This document shows, piece after piece, positions 1-9,079 of a stretch of 64,000 bases of DNA. The position numbers were made by a program, and so were the translations under genes. Origin of the DNA: Akkermansiaceae bacterium. Lineage in GTDB: Bacteria > Verrucomicrobiota > Verrucomicrobiia > Verrucomicrobiales > DEV007. The DNA is taken from the NCBI GenBank assembly GCA_024233005.1, contig JACKQE010000011.1:124001-188000 (forward strand), written 5' to 3'. Below the pieces are notes generated by a model, which ran no database searches, was not told where the DNA came from, and saw only the letters and a list, made by a program, of their open reading frames with translations. The stretch's first letter is position 1. The number at the start of each line of letters is the position of its first letter.

Positions 1-521
1 ATGTCGGCGACGTCGTCCATCACCGAGCCATCCCCGTCTTTGTCCAACATGGACATGAGCCCGCTCAAGCCGCCGCCTTCTTCAGACAGGAATTTGGTCA
101 CCGCACCGACAATCAAGGGAAGGATTTCCTTGGCCTTGCTCTTGCTGACGCCGAGGCGATCGCTGATGGCCTCGATGATCTGCGGTGCGAAACTCCCGAG
201 GATTCCCCCCACGGCAGAAGTCGGGGCATGGGACGCGGCCAGCGCCTGTCCTTCTAAGGGAACGCAGTCTTCGCCACCCCTGAGAAGGCCACCCAATGGG
301 CCAAGTAAGGATCCACTGCCGGATTCACCCTGCCCCAGAAGTCCCCCGAGGAGGTCGGATCCGCCCGACTGGGCCTGCGATTTCAGCCCTCCGAGAACCA
401 TTGGACCAATCTCAGAAAGGAGTCCGTCGGTTTTTTCTGGCGACACCCCGAATTGCTCGGTGATCTGGCGGCTGACTTTGGATCCTTGGGAAGCGATGAG
501 TTGTTCGAGAAAACTGGACAT
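1..521 (-). CDS. DUF937 (YidB-like) protein, partial at the window edge
   Basis: The frame is open from an ATG at 521 to the window edge, giving 173 visible residues; the 3' end lies outside. The protein begins MSSFLEQLIASQG. It has a glycine- and leucine-rich middle, then a helical repeat ending in LPLIVGAVTKFLSEEGG and a short acidic segment DKDGDGSVMDD. This layout, including the EF-hand-like acidic tail, matches the DUF937/YidB family, which has no settled function. No signal peptide is visible, so it is probably cytoplasmic. It follows the beta-helix gene in the same direction after about 106 bases, so cotranscription is possible but not shown. Confidence 0.75.
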   Translation of the reverse strand, partial: MSSFLEQLIASQGSKVSRQITEQFGVSPEKTDGLLSEIGPMVLGGLKSQAQSGGSDLLGGLLGQGESGSGSLLGPLGGLLRGGEDCVPLEGQALAASHAPTSAVGGILGSFAPQIIEAISDRLGVSKSKAKEILPLIVGAVTKFLSEEGGGLSGLMSMLDKDGDGSVMDDVAD

Positions 522-627
522 GGGTGCGGGAGACTGAGTATGGTGGAGAAGGTTCGGATTCCCCGGATGAGTGCAAAGGCCTCAGATGCCCTGAGGGGCT
601 GGAAAAGTCACTGAAAAACAGAAAACC

Positions 628-2040
628 TCAATTTTCTTTTTTGGAAGTGGACGGAAGAGTCACTTTTCCAGTGAAGGTGTTCGCTTGCACCACGATGTCC
701 TCACAGTCGTCGGCCACGGAAAGATCGAATCCTTCCGGGAGGGTTCGGCTGATGCGGCAACCGGTGATGCTGGTCCCGCGGGTATTTTTCAAATGGATGC
801 CCGCCCCGCAGTCCGTGAAGGCCACCCCTTGGATGAGAAAGCCGGCACAATTTTCCAACTCCACGGCCCCTTTGGCCGCGAGACAGGCGTGCACGGTGCC
901 TCCAGTGAGCTGGCAATCCATGCTGTCGGTGAAACGGATGACGCCGTCCCGCTCAAATTCCCGAGGATTGACGGTGTTTCCGACCAGGGAAACCCGCTGC
1001 CCATGGCTGACCAGAATGTTGTCAGGGCCCGGGGCAAAAAACACATTTCCCGCCACATTGATGTCGGAAACATACTGAAGATCGAGGTTCACCGAGACAT
1101 CACTCAGGACGTTGGCGGAAATGGAGACCGTGTCGACCGGGTAGACTTCTTTGCCCAGGAAGCGGATGTTGGCTCCTCCCGGGGCCACAGGTTGGCCGGT
1201 CTTCCCGGAATAGTTGCCGCTGTGTTGGATGGTGCATCCCGTGATCGAGACCTCGGCAACGGAATGCGACTTGTCTCCCGGAGTGCCGGAGACATCGATC
1301 AGGATATTGGCCGCGGCGGTGGGGGTGGCATCTCCCGGCATGTTGCCCTCCAGATCGCACCCGGAGATTTGGACGTTGCGCACATTGCCGTCACGAATGA
1401 CGACGCCGCCTTCCCGACAGTAGCTGATGTGGCAGGCGGAAATGTTGGATTGGTGGAGATTCACCGAGTCATAGAAGATCCCGATCCCGCTGTTTTCGAA
1501 GAGGTGGCATTCCGAGATGATGATATTGCGGTTGCGCTCGACCAGATGGATCGCGTGATGACACCAGCGCACGGCAACCTGGCTGATGATCGGTTGGACC
1601 ACCCGGACCAGTTCGATGCCATCGGCGCCGGGATCTGCCCCGAGAATTTCGATGCCTTCGATGACGGGCATCCGTTCGTTCCAGGTCGCGGGCTGGAATG
1701 ACTTGGGATCGGCCGTTCCCTGATGAGTCCCCGTAAGGCGCAGCGCCGGACCCGGGGCATCCATGATGAGCGTGACCCCGCCTTGGGGCGCCCGGATCGC
1801 CGCGCCGTGGTGCTTGGCCAGATCGATTTCCAAAGTGCTCCCGAGTCGGTAAAGGCCTGGGGAGAGCGAAAGTCCGCCCTCCTTTTCCAAGCGGGCTTTC
1901 AGGTCCGGACTGGCATCGGGCAACGAACGGTAATCCGGGAATTGTGAGGCAAGACGCTCTGCCGGCGTTTGAGCAGACGTCGATACGCCAAAGGTCGCGA
2001 GGAGTAGGGAAGTGACGAGGAGGGCGCTGGTGGGGCTCAC
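628..2040 (-). CDS. Secreted right-handed beta-helix (pectate-lyase-like fold) protein
   Basis: The protein has 470 residues and starts at GTG 2040. This start places a signal peptide (hydrophobic stretch SALLVTSLLLATFGVSTSAQ) at the N-terminus and overlaps the stop of the upstream gene by 4 bases (GTGA), which suggests translational coupling. From about residue 130 the sequence is a run of short strands with NI/VSI/ITGC-type turns (for example IEGIEILGADPGADGIEL, ISACHISYC, VSITGCTIQHSG), typical of parallel beta-helix proteins. Such folds usually bind or cleave polysaccharide. No lyase or hydrolase catalytic motif can be named, so the substrate is unknown. Export and partnership with the UnbV protein encoded just upstream are inferred. 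Confidence 0.75.
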   Translation of the reverse strand: MSPTSALLVTSLLLATFGVSTSAQTPAERLASQFPDYRSLPDASPDLKARLEKEGGLSLSPGLYRLGSTLEIDLAKHHGAAIRAPQGGVTLIMDAPGPALRLTGTHQGTADPKSFQPATWNERMPVIEGIEILGADPGADGIELVRVVQPIISQVAVRWCHHAIHLVERNRNIIISECHLFENSGIGIFYDSVNLHQSNISACHISYCREGGVVIRDGNVRNVQISGCDLEGNMPGDATPTAAANILIDVSGTPGDKSHSVAEVSITGCTIQHSGNYSGKTGQPVAPGGANIRFLGKEVYPVDTVSISANVLSDVSVNLDLQYVSDINVAGNVFFAPGPDNILVSHGQRVSLVGNTVNPREFERDGVIRFTDSMDCQLTGGTVHACLAAKGAVELENCAGFLIQGVAFTDCGAGIHLKNTRGTSITGCRISRTLPEGFDLSVADDCEDIVVQANTFTGKVTLPSTSKKEN

Positions 2041-5000
2041 GGTGTTGGGTTGCGGTTGATCTCGAGGTAGGGCATTGAAGAATCCACTTCCACCTCGGAA
2101 ACGCCCCCTTCGGGCCAACGGATCATCACCTTCATCTTGCCTTGAAGGGTATCGGGAAGCGCCATCAAAATGTCGCTGTCGGATTGGGAGAGGTATCCTC
2201 CTCCGGCGGAAATTTCGGCCACTTTGGCTGGCATTCCTGACGCGGAGACCACCACGCGGGTGCCCACCGATCGGGTGTTGCCGGGAATACCGAGGAGCCG
2301 GATCCGAAGTGGGCGCGTCCCTTGGAAGTCATGCTGATTGAGGAAAATTTGAGGATCCCCGTTGTTGACGCCGATGAGGAAGTCCGGTTTGCCGTCGAGA
2401 TTGAGATCAGTCACTCCGAGGCTTTTGGAATCATTGGGAGCTTCCATTCCGGATTCCCTCGGCCAGACCACCGTGAAAGGCTCTTCCGCTTTTCCGGTGC
2501 CCCGCAGCATCAGTCCCAGCCCTGTATCGTGGGGGCCCACTTCGATCTGGGGGCTAAAGTAGTTGTTGGCAATCAGGCAGTCCAGCTTGCCATCGAGGTC
2601 AACATCCCGGAGGGCGATCCCAAAGGCGGGGGAAACTTGGGCGAGATGGGGAAGGGGACGAATGGTGAATCGGCCTTCGCCTTCGTTGAGCAGGACACAG
2701 GACTCCAGGGTGGTGGCCTTGTGCATCAGGGAATGTTCCAATCGTTTGACGTCGTAGAGGTCAGTCAGGGCTGATTTGGCGAAGTTGTGGTAGGTCTTGA
2801 CCTTGTCGACCAGAAAAGGCATCGCCCGGCTGGAGCAACTGAAACCCCGACGCGGGAAGCAGACCATTTTTTCGTTTCCATTGTCCGAGACCGGCTCGAA
2901 ATTGGCTTCGATGATCTGGCTTTTGCCGCTCCCGTCCATGTCTCCGTAAAAAATGAGTTCGGGTTTTTCCGGACTGGCGTGGTACTGGGTGTTCTGTCCG
3001 AAATTGCCCGCGACATAATCCAGATCACCGTCCCCGTCGAGGTCACCGGCGGCGAGACTGTTCCACCAACCGGTCTGGTTGGTCAGTCCGGCATTTTCAG
3101 TGGCATCGGCGAGGGCCGCGCCCCCGACATTGCGGAAACACTTGATGGGCCCCCAATCATGGGTCACAAGAAGGTCGGACCAGGAATCGCCATCAATGTC
3201 GGTCCACAGGGCACTGGTCACAAGTCCCGTTCTTTCCAAGGCCGGAGCCACCTGATTGGTGACGTCATGGAACACGCCTTTGTCATTTCTTAGCAGCACG
3301 CTGCGGGGCACGGCGGGATACTGCCCCGGCACGGAACGGCTGCCGACAAACAGATCCAGATCACCGTCATGATCGATATCGGCAGCGGAGACGACACTGG
3401 AGGCTTCCCGGATGTCCGGTAGGGCGCCTTCGGGGGCTCTGGACAATTCGCCGCGTCCGTCATTCAAGTAAAGCCGATCGCGTAGTTCGGGGGCTCCAGG
3501 TTCCCATTCGGAACTGCCACTGGCGACATAAAGATCGAGATCCCCGTCGCTGTCAGCATCAAACCAGACCGCGCCCATGTCCTCGTATTTGGCGTCTGCC
3601 AGGAAGTCAGGCACAGGGACGGGGTAGAGCACTACTTCCTTGCTGCCTGGTGCGGTGGCATTTTGGAAATACTGCCCGGGCTGGCCGGCCGCTCCCCCCA
3701 AAAAGAGGTCTGAATCTCCGTCTCCGTCCACATCGGCCCACGCCTGACCGGGGCCGAGTCGGGACAAGCGGTGCGGCAGGAGGGGCTCCCGAAGGTAATC
3801 GTCAAAGTCCGCTTCGCGGTGACTGAATCCTTTGAGAACAAGTGACTCCCGGAAGACTGTGGGCTTGTCGCCTTGTTGGTGCCTGATGGCCGGAGGCAGG
3901 CTTCCAGAGCCTTCCGGCTCGGTGATCCGGATCCGTTGGTTGATGGCAAGATCGCGGAAAACCTGATGATGGCCACTGGGCCAGTCCACTGTCAACGTGG
4001 TCACTTGTTCCGCGTTCCCCAAACCAAAGTGAACCATGGCCTGGTCCGAATCCAGATAGCCTCCATTGGGGAAAAAGTGACGGGTCAGATGGGTGCCGTC
4101 CGGCAACTCCGCCACCAAGCGGGATCCGATGCCCTGGCGGTTGCTGGTCCGCCCGGCCAATTCCACCACCAATCGGTTCCCCGTGGCTCCCTGATTCCGG
4201 TAGAGGCTGAGAGGATCTTCCAGGTTGGTGACAATCATGTCCAAGCGCCCGTCATGATCAAAATCCGCCAAGGAAGCTCCGTAGCTCATGCTGACGTGAT
4301 CCAGAGCCCAGGCGTGGCTCACATCTTCAAACTGAAAGTTGCCCAGGTTACGGTAAGCCTTGTTTTGCTCCCGGCGCTCCGGGGTGCCTTCATAGTGATC
4401 CCAGGCCGTGCGACCCACGAGATGAGCATGGTCCAGCGGGGGCAAGTCCGAATGGTTGAACTGACGCGGAATGCCGTTGGTGAAAAAGATGTCCGCAAGA
4501 GTGTCGTTGTCAAAATCGGCACTCCGGATACCCCAGGTCCATTCCGTCATGGCGACACCGGCCAACCAAGCGCCCTCCATCATCCTGTCGGTTCCCGTAT
4601 TGATGTAGAGCGCATTCCGCATCAACTGCATGGGGCCGCCGACCTTGGCGAGCCGCTTGAACCGGGAGCCCATGGCTCCCATGGACGCTTTCTGCATGTA
4701 GTGGGAGGTTGGCAGCATGTCCGCGAGGATGAAATCCGTGAAGCCGTCGTTGTTGAAGTCCGATTGGGCCGCTCCCATGGTGAACCAGGTGCTGTGCCGG
4801 ATCGTGCCCCGCGCGATTTCCGAGAAAGTGCCGTCTCCGTTGTTCCGGTAAAGTCGGTCCGGCGAGGCAAAATCGTTTCCGACATAAAGATCGGGCCAAC
4901 CGTCATTGTTATAGTCCCACCAAGTGCAGGAATTGCCCCACTCATTGCTGCTGCCGATGCCGCTTGCCGTGGTCACATCGGTGAATCCTTTGGCACCGTC

Positions 5001-5804
5001 ATTGCGCAGGAAATAATCGGGTCGCCCAACCTCGGAGTAGAGAAATCCTCCTTGTTCGTCCCGCTCATCATCGACTTCGTAATAAGGCTGGTAGGGTTCG
5101 TCGACGACGAATTTTCCGTTTTTCTCCATGATCCGGATCGGTTCAATGGGGCGGCCTTTTTCCCGGTAGAGCTGGTGCGTCAGAATGTAGCAGTCCAGGT
5201 CGCCATCACGGTCATAGTCAGCGAACGTCGGCATGACCGAAGCGTCCACGATGGCGAGTCCGAGTTCCTTGGCTTTTTCGATGAACCTCAGGGGGCCTTC
5301 CTGTCTCTTCCCATCGACAATGGACTGGTTGATGAACAACTGATTGGGGTAGTTGTAGTTGCAGACGTAAATGTCCAGATCCCCATCATTGTCGATATCG
5401 ATGGCTGCGGCCCCGATGCCCCAGACCAGCGGGCCTCCCCCCCCAATACCGGCGGAGGCTCCCACCTCCTCAAATTTGAAATCGCCCCGGTTCAAGTAGA
5501 GCACGTTTTCCAATGGCCCGCAGGCGGCAAAGAAATCGACCTCACCATCGAGATCGAAATCCCCGATGGCCACCCCGCCACTGGCTGAACTGGAGTGGTA
5601 AACCCTTTTGAGGGGATGGGTAATGTCGATCGGATTGGCATGGGTTACTCCGCTGGCTTCCGGGGGGATGCGCAGGAAGAGAGGCGCTCCTTCCCGCGGA
5701 GCTCCGGCCGCGAGGGGCGACGTTTGCACATCGTTCGCGGACCAGGCAGGGATCACGGGGAGCATCGCCGCGAACACGGCTGAGATAATGTGGCACAACT
5801 TCAT
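2037..5804 (-). CDS. Secreted double FG-GAP/VCBS propeller protein with two UnbV/ASPIC modules
   Basis: The protein has 1,255 residues. ATG 5804 was chosen because it begins a signal peptide (MKLCHIISAVFAAMLPVIPAWSA); the frame continues upstream only through a TTG that coincides with a putative -35 box. It contains two similar halves. The first has seven calcium-binding-type FG-GAP motifs (DFDLDGEVDFF, DIDNDGDLDIYV, DYDRDGDLDCYI and others), followed by an ASPIC/UnbV domain at about residues 540-626 (SNRQGIGSRLVAEL ... NGGYLDSDQAMVHFGLG). The second half has seven further DxDxDG motifs plus one degenerate copy, and a weaker UnbV-like tail from about residue 1162. Each set of seven would make one seven-bladed propeller. 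Related CRTAC1/UnbV proteins are extracellular; their role in bacteria is largely unknown. It overlaps the beta-helix gene by 4 bases. Confidence 0.85.
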   Translation of the reverse strand: MKLCHIISAVFAAMLPVIPAWSANDVQTSPLAAGAPREGAPLFLRIPPEASGVTHANPIDITHPLKRVYHSSSASGGVAIGDFDLDGEVDFFAACGPLENVLYLNRGDFKFEEVGASAGIGGGGPLVWGIGAAAIDIDNDGDLDIYVCNYNYPNQLFINQSIVDGKRQEGPLRFIEKAKELGLAIVDASVMPTFADYDRDGDLDCYILTHQLYREKGRPIEPIRIMEKNGKFVVDEPYQPYYEVDDERDEQGGFLYSEVGRPDYFLRNDGAKGFTDVTTASGIGSSNEWGNSCTWWDYNNDGWPDLYVGNDFASPDRLYRNNGDGTFSEIARGTIRHSTWFTMGAAQSDFNNDGFTDFILADMLPTSHYMQKASMGAMGSRFKRLAKVGGPMQLMRNALYINTGTDRMMEGAWLAGVAMTEWTWGIRSADFDNDTLADIFFTNGIPRQFNHSDLPPLDHAHLVGRTAWDHYEGTPERREQNKAYRNLGNFQFEDVSHAWALDHVSMSYGASLADFDHDGRLDMIVTNLEDPLSLYRNQGATGNRLVVELAGRTSNRQGIGSRLVAELPDGTHLTRHFFPNGGYLDSDQAMVHFGLGNAEQVTTLTVDWPSGHHQVFRDLAINQRIRITEPEGSGSLPPAIRHQQGDKPTVFRESLVLKGFSHREADFDDYLREPLLPHRLSRLGPGQAWADVDGDGDSDLFLGGAAGQPGQYFQNATAPGSKEVVLYPVPVPDFLADAKYEDMGAVWFDADSDGDLDLYVASGSSEWEPGAPELRDRLYLNDGRGELSRAPEGALPDIREASSVVSAADIDHDGDLDLFVGSRSVPGQYPAVPRSVLLRNDKGVFHDVTNQVAPALERTGLVTSALWTDIDGDSWSDLLVTHDWGPIKCFRNVGGAALADATENAGLTNQTGWWNSLAAGDLDGDGDLDYVAGNFGQNTQYHASPEKPELIFYGDMDGSGKSQIIEANFEPVSDNGNEKMVCFPRRGFSCSSRAMPFLVDKVKTYHNFAKSALTDLYDVKRLEHSLMHKATTLESCVLLNEGEGRFTIRPLPHLAQVSPAFGIALRDVDLDGKLDCLIANNYFSPQIEVGPHDTGLGLMLRGTGKAEEPFTVVWPRESGMEAPNDSKSLGVTDLNLDGKPDFLIGVNNGDPQIFLNQHDFQGTRPLRIRLLGIPGNTRSVGTRVVVSASGMPAKVAEISAGGGYLSQSDSDILMALPDTLQGKMKVMIRWPEGGVSEVEVDSSMPYLEINRNPTP

Positions 5805-5843
5805 GTGCACCGAAAAGCTGGAGGAACATTTCACGACCCGGGT

Positions 5844-5873
5844 AGTGTAAAGGAAGTTCACCCGTTGCGTCAA
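5844..5873 (-). promoter_or_regulatory. Putative sigma70-type promoter of the UnbV/beta-helix operon
   Basis: Read on the minus strand there is TTGACG (5873-5868), an 18-base spacer and TACACT (5849-5844). Transcription would start near 5837, about 30 bases before the ATG at 5804. The -10 box matches only four of six consensus bases, so this is a prediction. Confidence 0.4.
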
Positions 5874-6033
5874 TCAAACTCCCCGGCAGCGGTTGCCAGA
5901 TCGCTCCGAAATGCCTACTTGCGGGGTTCCTTCCAAGCCAATGAAAATAGTTTTAAGGAGAACAGCGCCATAGAATTGCGTTTGACCTGTCTCTGGTGTG
6001 GGCAATCGGAGCGGAGGGATTCGTCCGCGAGCA

Positions 6034-8982
6034 TTATTTGATAATTTGATCGAATTTTTGCGCCAATTTTTTGTCTTTCCAAAAACGGAGCACCCCGTCC
6101 TGCCCTCCGGCGACAATCGTTTTGCCATCCGCACTGGCCGCAGCGGTGTGAAGAAAGGCGTCGTTGTCCGGCAACGGGGCGGTGCCGATTTTGAGTGTCT
6201 TGTCGCCGCTCGCTATGAGCAGATCATCTGTCTTGCCAAGATAGGTGACGGCCGTGATTTCTTTCTGGTAGCCTTCGATTTTTTGCTTCTGCTGACCAGC
6301 CGCGATATCCCAGAGCTTGACTTGGAGATCGGCTCCGGCGGAGGCGATGACCAGGCCGTCAGGGCTCCAATCTACCGTGAGGATATGGGAAGTGTGCCCT
6401 TCGAAGGCTTGGACGAACTCGCCAGTGTCAGCACGGTGAATTTTGACAAATTTGTCGGTGCTGCCGGAGACGATACGATCCCCGTCTGGGGAGAATGCCA
6501 GCGCGGTGACGGTATCCGCGTGGGCTTCCCGCATTTCGGCGCTGATCGCCCAGGTGGCGGTGTTCCAAAGCAGGATCTGGCCGTTCCGGGAGGGAACTCC
6601 CGATCCCGTTGCCAGCAGGTGTCCGGAAGGAGAGAATGACAAGGAGGTGACGCGATCCGGAAAAATTTCCGGGTTTTTGCCATCGCCCAAAGTCTGGTTC
6701 AGGGACCAGGTTCCCGGCGAGGTCCAGCGGACGAGGTTCTTGTCCTTGCGGATCGTGAGCAATTTGCCATCCCGTGTGTAGGATGCCAGCAGGGTGTCGG
6801 CGGCTTTGGGGAGGGCTTCCACAAAGGATGCATCCCGTGTCCAAAGGCGGGTGTCACCGTTCTGGGACACCACCGCGAGAAGTCCTTCGGGTGAAAAGGT
6901 CACGGCCACGGGCAGGAGCTTGTCCGCTTCGGTGACGGTTTTTTTGACCGCTTCGATTTCGGTGGCAATGACCTGTTGGGTGATCTCAGCATCCTTTGCC
7001 GCAGTCTGGGCAGAGAGTTGCTCCTTCAGGGTTTCCCCGGCCAAACGGACGCCCAGGTCCGCGTTGCGCTGGGCACTGGCCAGAGCCACCTCTGCTTTGT
7101 CGGCTTCATCTTGTGATTTGGTGATGTCTTCCGGTTTTGCGGCGGGAATCTGCCGTCGCAAGGCATCCACCGCAGCCCGTTTGGCGACGAGATCCCGACG
7201 GCCTTTGGCCACTTCTTCGGCCGCCTTGAGGGCCTTGTCGGATTCTTCTTTCCATTTTTTCTCCGCTTCCGGAGCGGCTTTGGTGTGCAAGTCCTGAAGT
7301 CGCTTGGCGACGGCTGAGGTTCTTTCCAATGAAGCAATGAGGGAGGCGCTGATGGGATCTCCTTTGACTTCGCCCAGCGCTTTCCCATCGGCGGTGTTCC
7401 AAAGCTTCACCACCGCGGGCGCGGCCTTGGTCGCCGCCGCCAGGGTGGCGTAGTCGGGGCTTGCCGCAAGGAGTTGAACCGGAGTCGTTTGGTTCATTTG
7501 GCGGGCGGGCTTTTTCCCGGGGAGATCCCACACAATGATCAGTCCGTCCTCGCCTGCCGAGAAGAGCACTTTGCCTTCCGCGTCACCTGGCAAAACCTTC
7601 AGAACGGGCTTGGTGTGGGCTTTGAGTTCCTCAAAGGGGGATGGCGGCGGGGGAGCCGGGGCGGCGGCCACCACGGGAGGAGCCGCCGGGGCTGCCGCAG
7701 GAGCAGCCGCAGGAGCAGGCTTGGCCGGTGGGGCAGTGGCTGCGACAGCCGCGGGAGCTGGAGCGGCAGCAGGCGTGGCAGGCTTGGCCGGAGTCGGAGC
7801 CGGAGCCGGAGCCGGAGCCGCGGGAGGAGCCGGAGCCGGAGCCGCGGGAGGAGCCGCTGGTGGCTTGGGGGCATCGAAGGCGCCCACGGCGCAAAGACGG
7901 ATGATGTTGTCCGCTCCGGCGACGGCCAACCGGTCGCCTTTGAGCAGGGCCAGATCGTTGGCGGGGGATGGTAGATCGAGTTTCTGACTTTTCGGCAACT
8001 CCGCCACCGACCGACGTCGCAGGGTCTTGTCTGCCGAAGCGGAATAGAGGGTTTTTCCGTCAGCGGAAAATGCGAGGCCGGTGACCGGACCCCCGTGGTC
8101 TTTGACCGTGGTGGGTTTCGCATCCGCGGCCGGACCGAGAACCATGATGGTGCCGTCAGCGGCGCCAAAAGCATGGGTGCCGTCGGCAGCTTGAGCCTGG
8201 GAGATGGCTTCGGCCGGAAGCGCCAGGGCGGGTTCCGCAGTCGCTTGGGCTCGCCTCCAGATTTTCGCAATGCGGTAGCCGCCGCTGGCGAGGTCGCCCT
8301 GGGGGCTGAAGGAGAGCGCCTGGACATGATCCCGATGCGCGGCTCCAGTGGGGTAGGTGGCTTTGTCATCAAGAGCGGGATCGACCAACGTGGCGGCAGG
8401 TTTGTTGAGCACCAGATCGTAAATGGTGATCTGATTTCCTCTCCCGGCGGCGGCGAACCGGCCGTCCTGGGTTACTGAGGCGGTGTAAACGGGCTGGGTG
8501 CCGTCAATACGCTGCCACTTTTCAGGGGCGGGTGCCATGACGGCTCCCCCCTTGGCACCCTGATCAATCCAAAGCTTCAGCAATGCCAGTTCATCAGGAG
8601 TGAGGTTGCGGGCTTTGGAGGTGTTCTTTTCCGGCGGCATGGTCGGATCTTCGATATGGGCCGCCGTGGTGAAGAGGAGGCTCGTGGCTCCTTTGCCGGG
8701 CTCCACTGCCGGGCCGGTGTCCCCGCCTTTTTTCATGAGGTCGGGGGTTTCCAAATTCAGACCCGCCTTGGCTTTGGTGGTGTTGTGGCAGGCAAGGCAG
8801 TTCTGCTTCAGGAAAGGGAAGATCTCCCGACCAAAATCCACTGTCTCGGTCCGTTTCAGATCGGCCACCGGGAGCGGTTCCGCTTGGATCACGGGCAAAC
8901 TCGCCGAGAACAGCAAGGTGCAGGCAACCATCCGGAGGGTGGATCGGGAGCTCAGAAAATGACAAGTCAAGGGGGCTGGCAT
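6034..8982 (-). CDS. Secreted PVC cytochrome c / WD40-repeat protein with Ala-Pro linker and coiled coil
   Basis: The protein has 982 residues. A signal peptide occupies about residues 1-34. A planctomycete-type cytochrome c domain (PSCyt1) follows at about 45-145, with heme motif CLACH at 62-66 and a downstream MPPEKN as the likely axial Met region. WD40 repeats fill about 170-365. An Ala/Pro-rich linker spans about 370-447. More WD40 sequence is interrupted by a charged coiled coil at about 545-680, and the C-terminal part has clear repeats (LAFSPDGDRIVSGSTDK, VDWSPDGLVIASAGADLQ). This is a common PVC domain combination; it probably works in the periplasm as a heme-bearing scaffold, but no reaction is known. 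It follows the PPC-domain gene by 97 bases and is probably the last gene of that operon. Confidence 0.85.
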   Translation of the reverse strand: MPAPLTCHFLSSRSTLRMVACTLLFSASLPVIQAEPLPVADLKRTETVDFGREIFPFLKQNCLACHNTTKAKAGLNLETPDLMKKGGDTGPAVEPGKGATSLLFTTAAHIEDPTMPPEKNTSKARNLTPDELALLKLWIDQGAKGGAVMAPAPEKWQRIDGTQPVYTASVTQDGRFAAAGRGNQITIYDLVLNKPAATLVDPALDDKATYPTGAAHRDHVQALSFSPQGDLASGGYRIAKIWRRAQATAEPALALPAEAISQAQAADGTHAFGAADGTIMVLGPAADAKPTTVKDHGGPVTGLAFSADGKTLYSASADKTLRRRSVAELPKSQKLDLPSPANDLALLKGDRLAVAGADNIIRLCAVGAFDAPKPPAAPPAAPAPAPPAAPAPAPAPTPAKPATPAAAPAPAAVAATAPPAKPAPAAAPAAAPAAPPVVAAAPAPPPPSPFEELKAHTKPVLKVLPGDAEGKVLFSAGEDGLIIVWDLPGKKPARQMNQTTPVQLLAASPDYATLAAATKAAPAVVKLWNTADGKALGEVKGDPISASLIASLERTSAVAKRLQDLHTKAAPEAEKKWKEESDKALKAAEEVAKGRRDLVAKRAAVDALRRQIPAAKPEDITKSQDEADKAEVALASAQRNADLGVRLAGETLKEQLSAQTAAKDAEITQQVIATEIEAVKKTVTEADKLLPVAVTFSPEGLLAVVSQNGDTRLWTRDASFVEALPKAADTLLASYTRDGKLLTIRKDKNLVRWTSPGTWSLNQTLGDGKNPEIFPDRVTSLSFSPSGHLLATGSGVPSRNGQILLWNTATWAISAEMREAHADTVTALAFSPDGDRIVSGSTDKFVKIHRADTGEFVQAFEGHTSHILTVDWSPDGLVIASAGADLQVKLWDIAAGQQKQKIEGYQKEITAVTYLGKTDDLLIASGDKTLKIGTAPLPDNDAFLHTAAASADGKTIVAGGQDGVLRFWKDKKLAQKFDQIIK
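7640..7870. repeat. Low-complexity GCC/GGA-rich tandem repeat coding an Ala-Pro linker
   Basis: Within the WD40/cytochrome gene the plus strand carries runs of the hexamer ggagcc, best at about 7790-7860, including two near-copies of a longer unit made of ggagcc repeats plus gcgggag. On the coding strand this gives APAP and APPAAP repeats. Such tracts change length by replication slippage. Confidence 0.7.
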
Positions 8983-9079
8983 AAGGCAGGGAGGTAGGGG
9001 GAATTCTCAGGGAGTCTGGAAGCAAGGGAGGGGGCAGGGCAGGATTCCGGCTCCCCGTCAACTCAGGGGTGGCTCCGGC

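Noticed and set aside
3873..5588. A 571-codon open frame antisense to the UnbV-domain gene
   Set aside because: The minus-strand reading has clear FG-GAP motifs and a signal peptide; the plus-strand reading has none.
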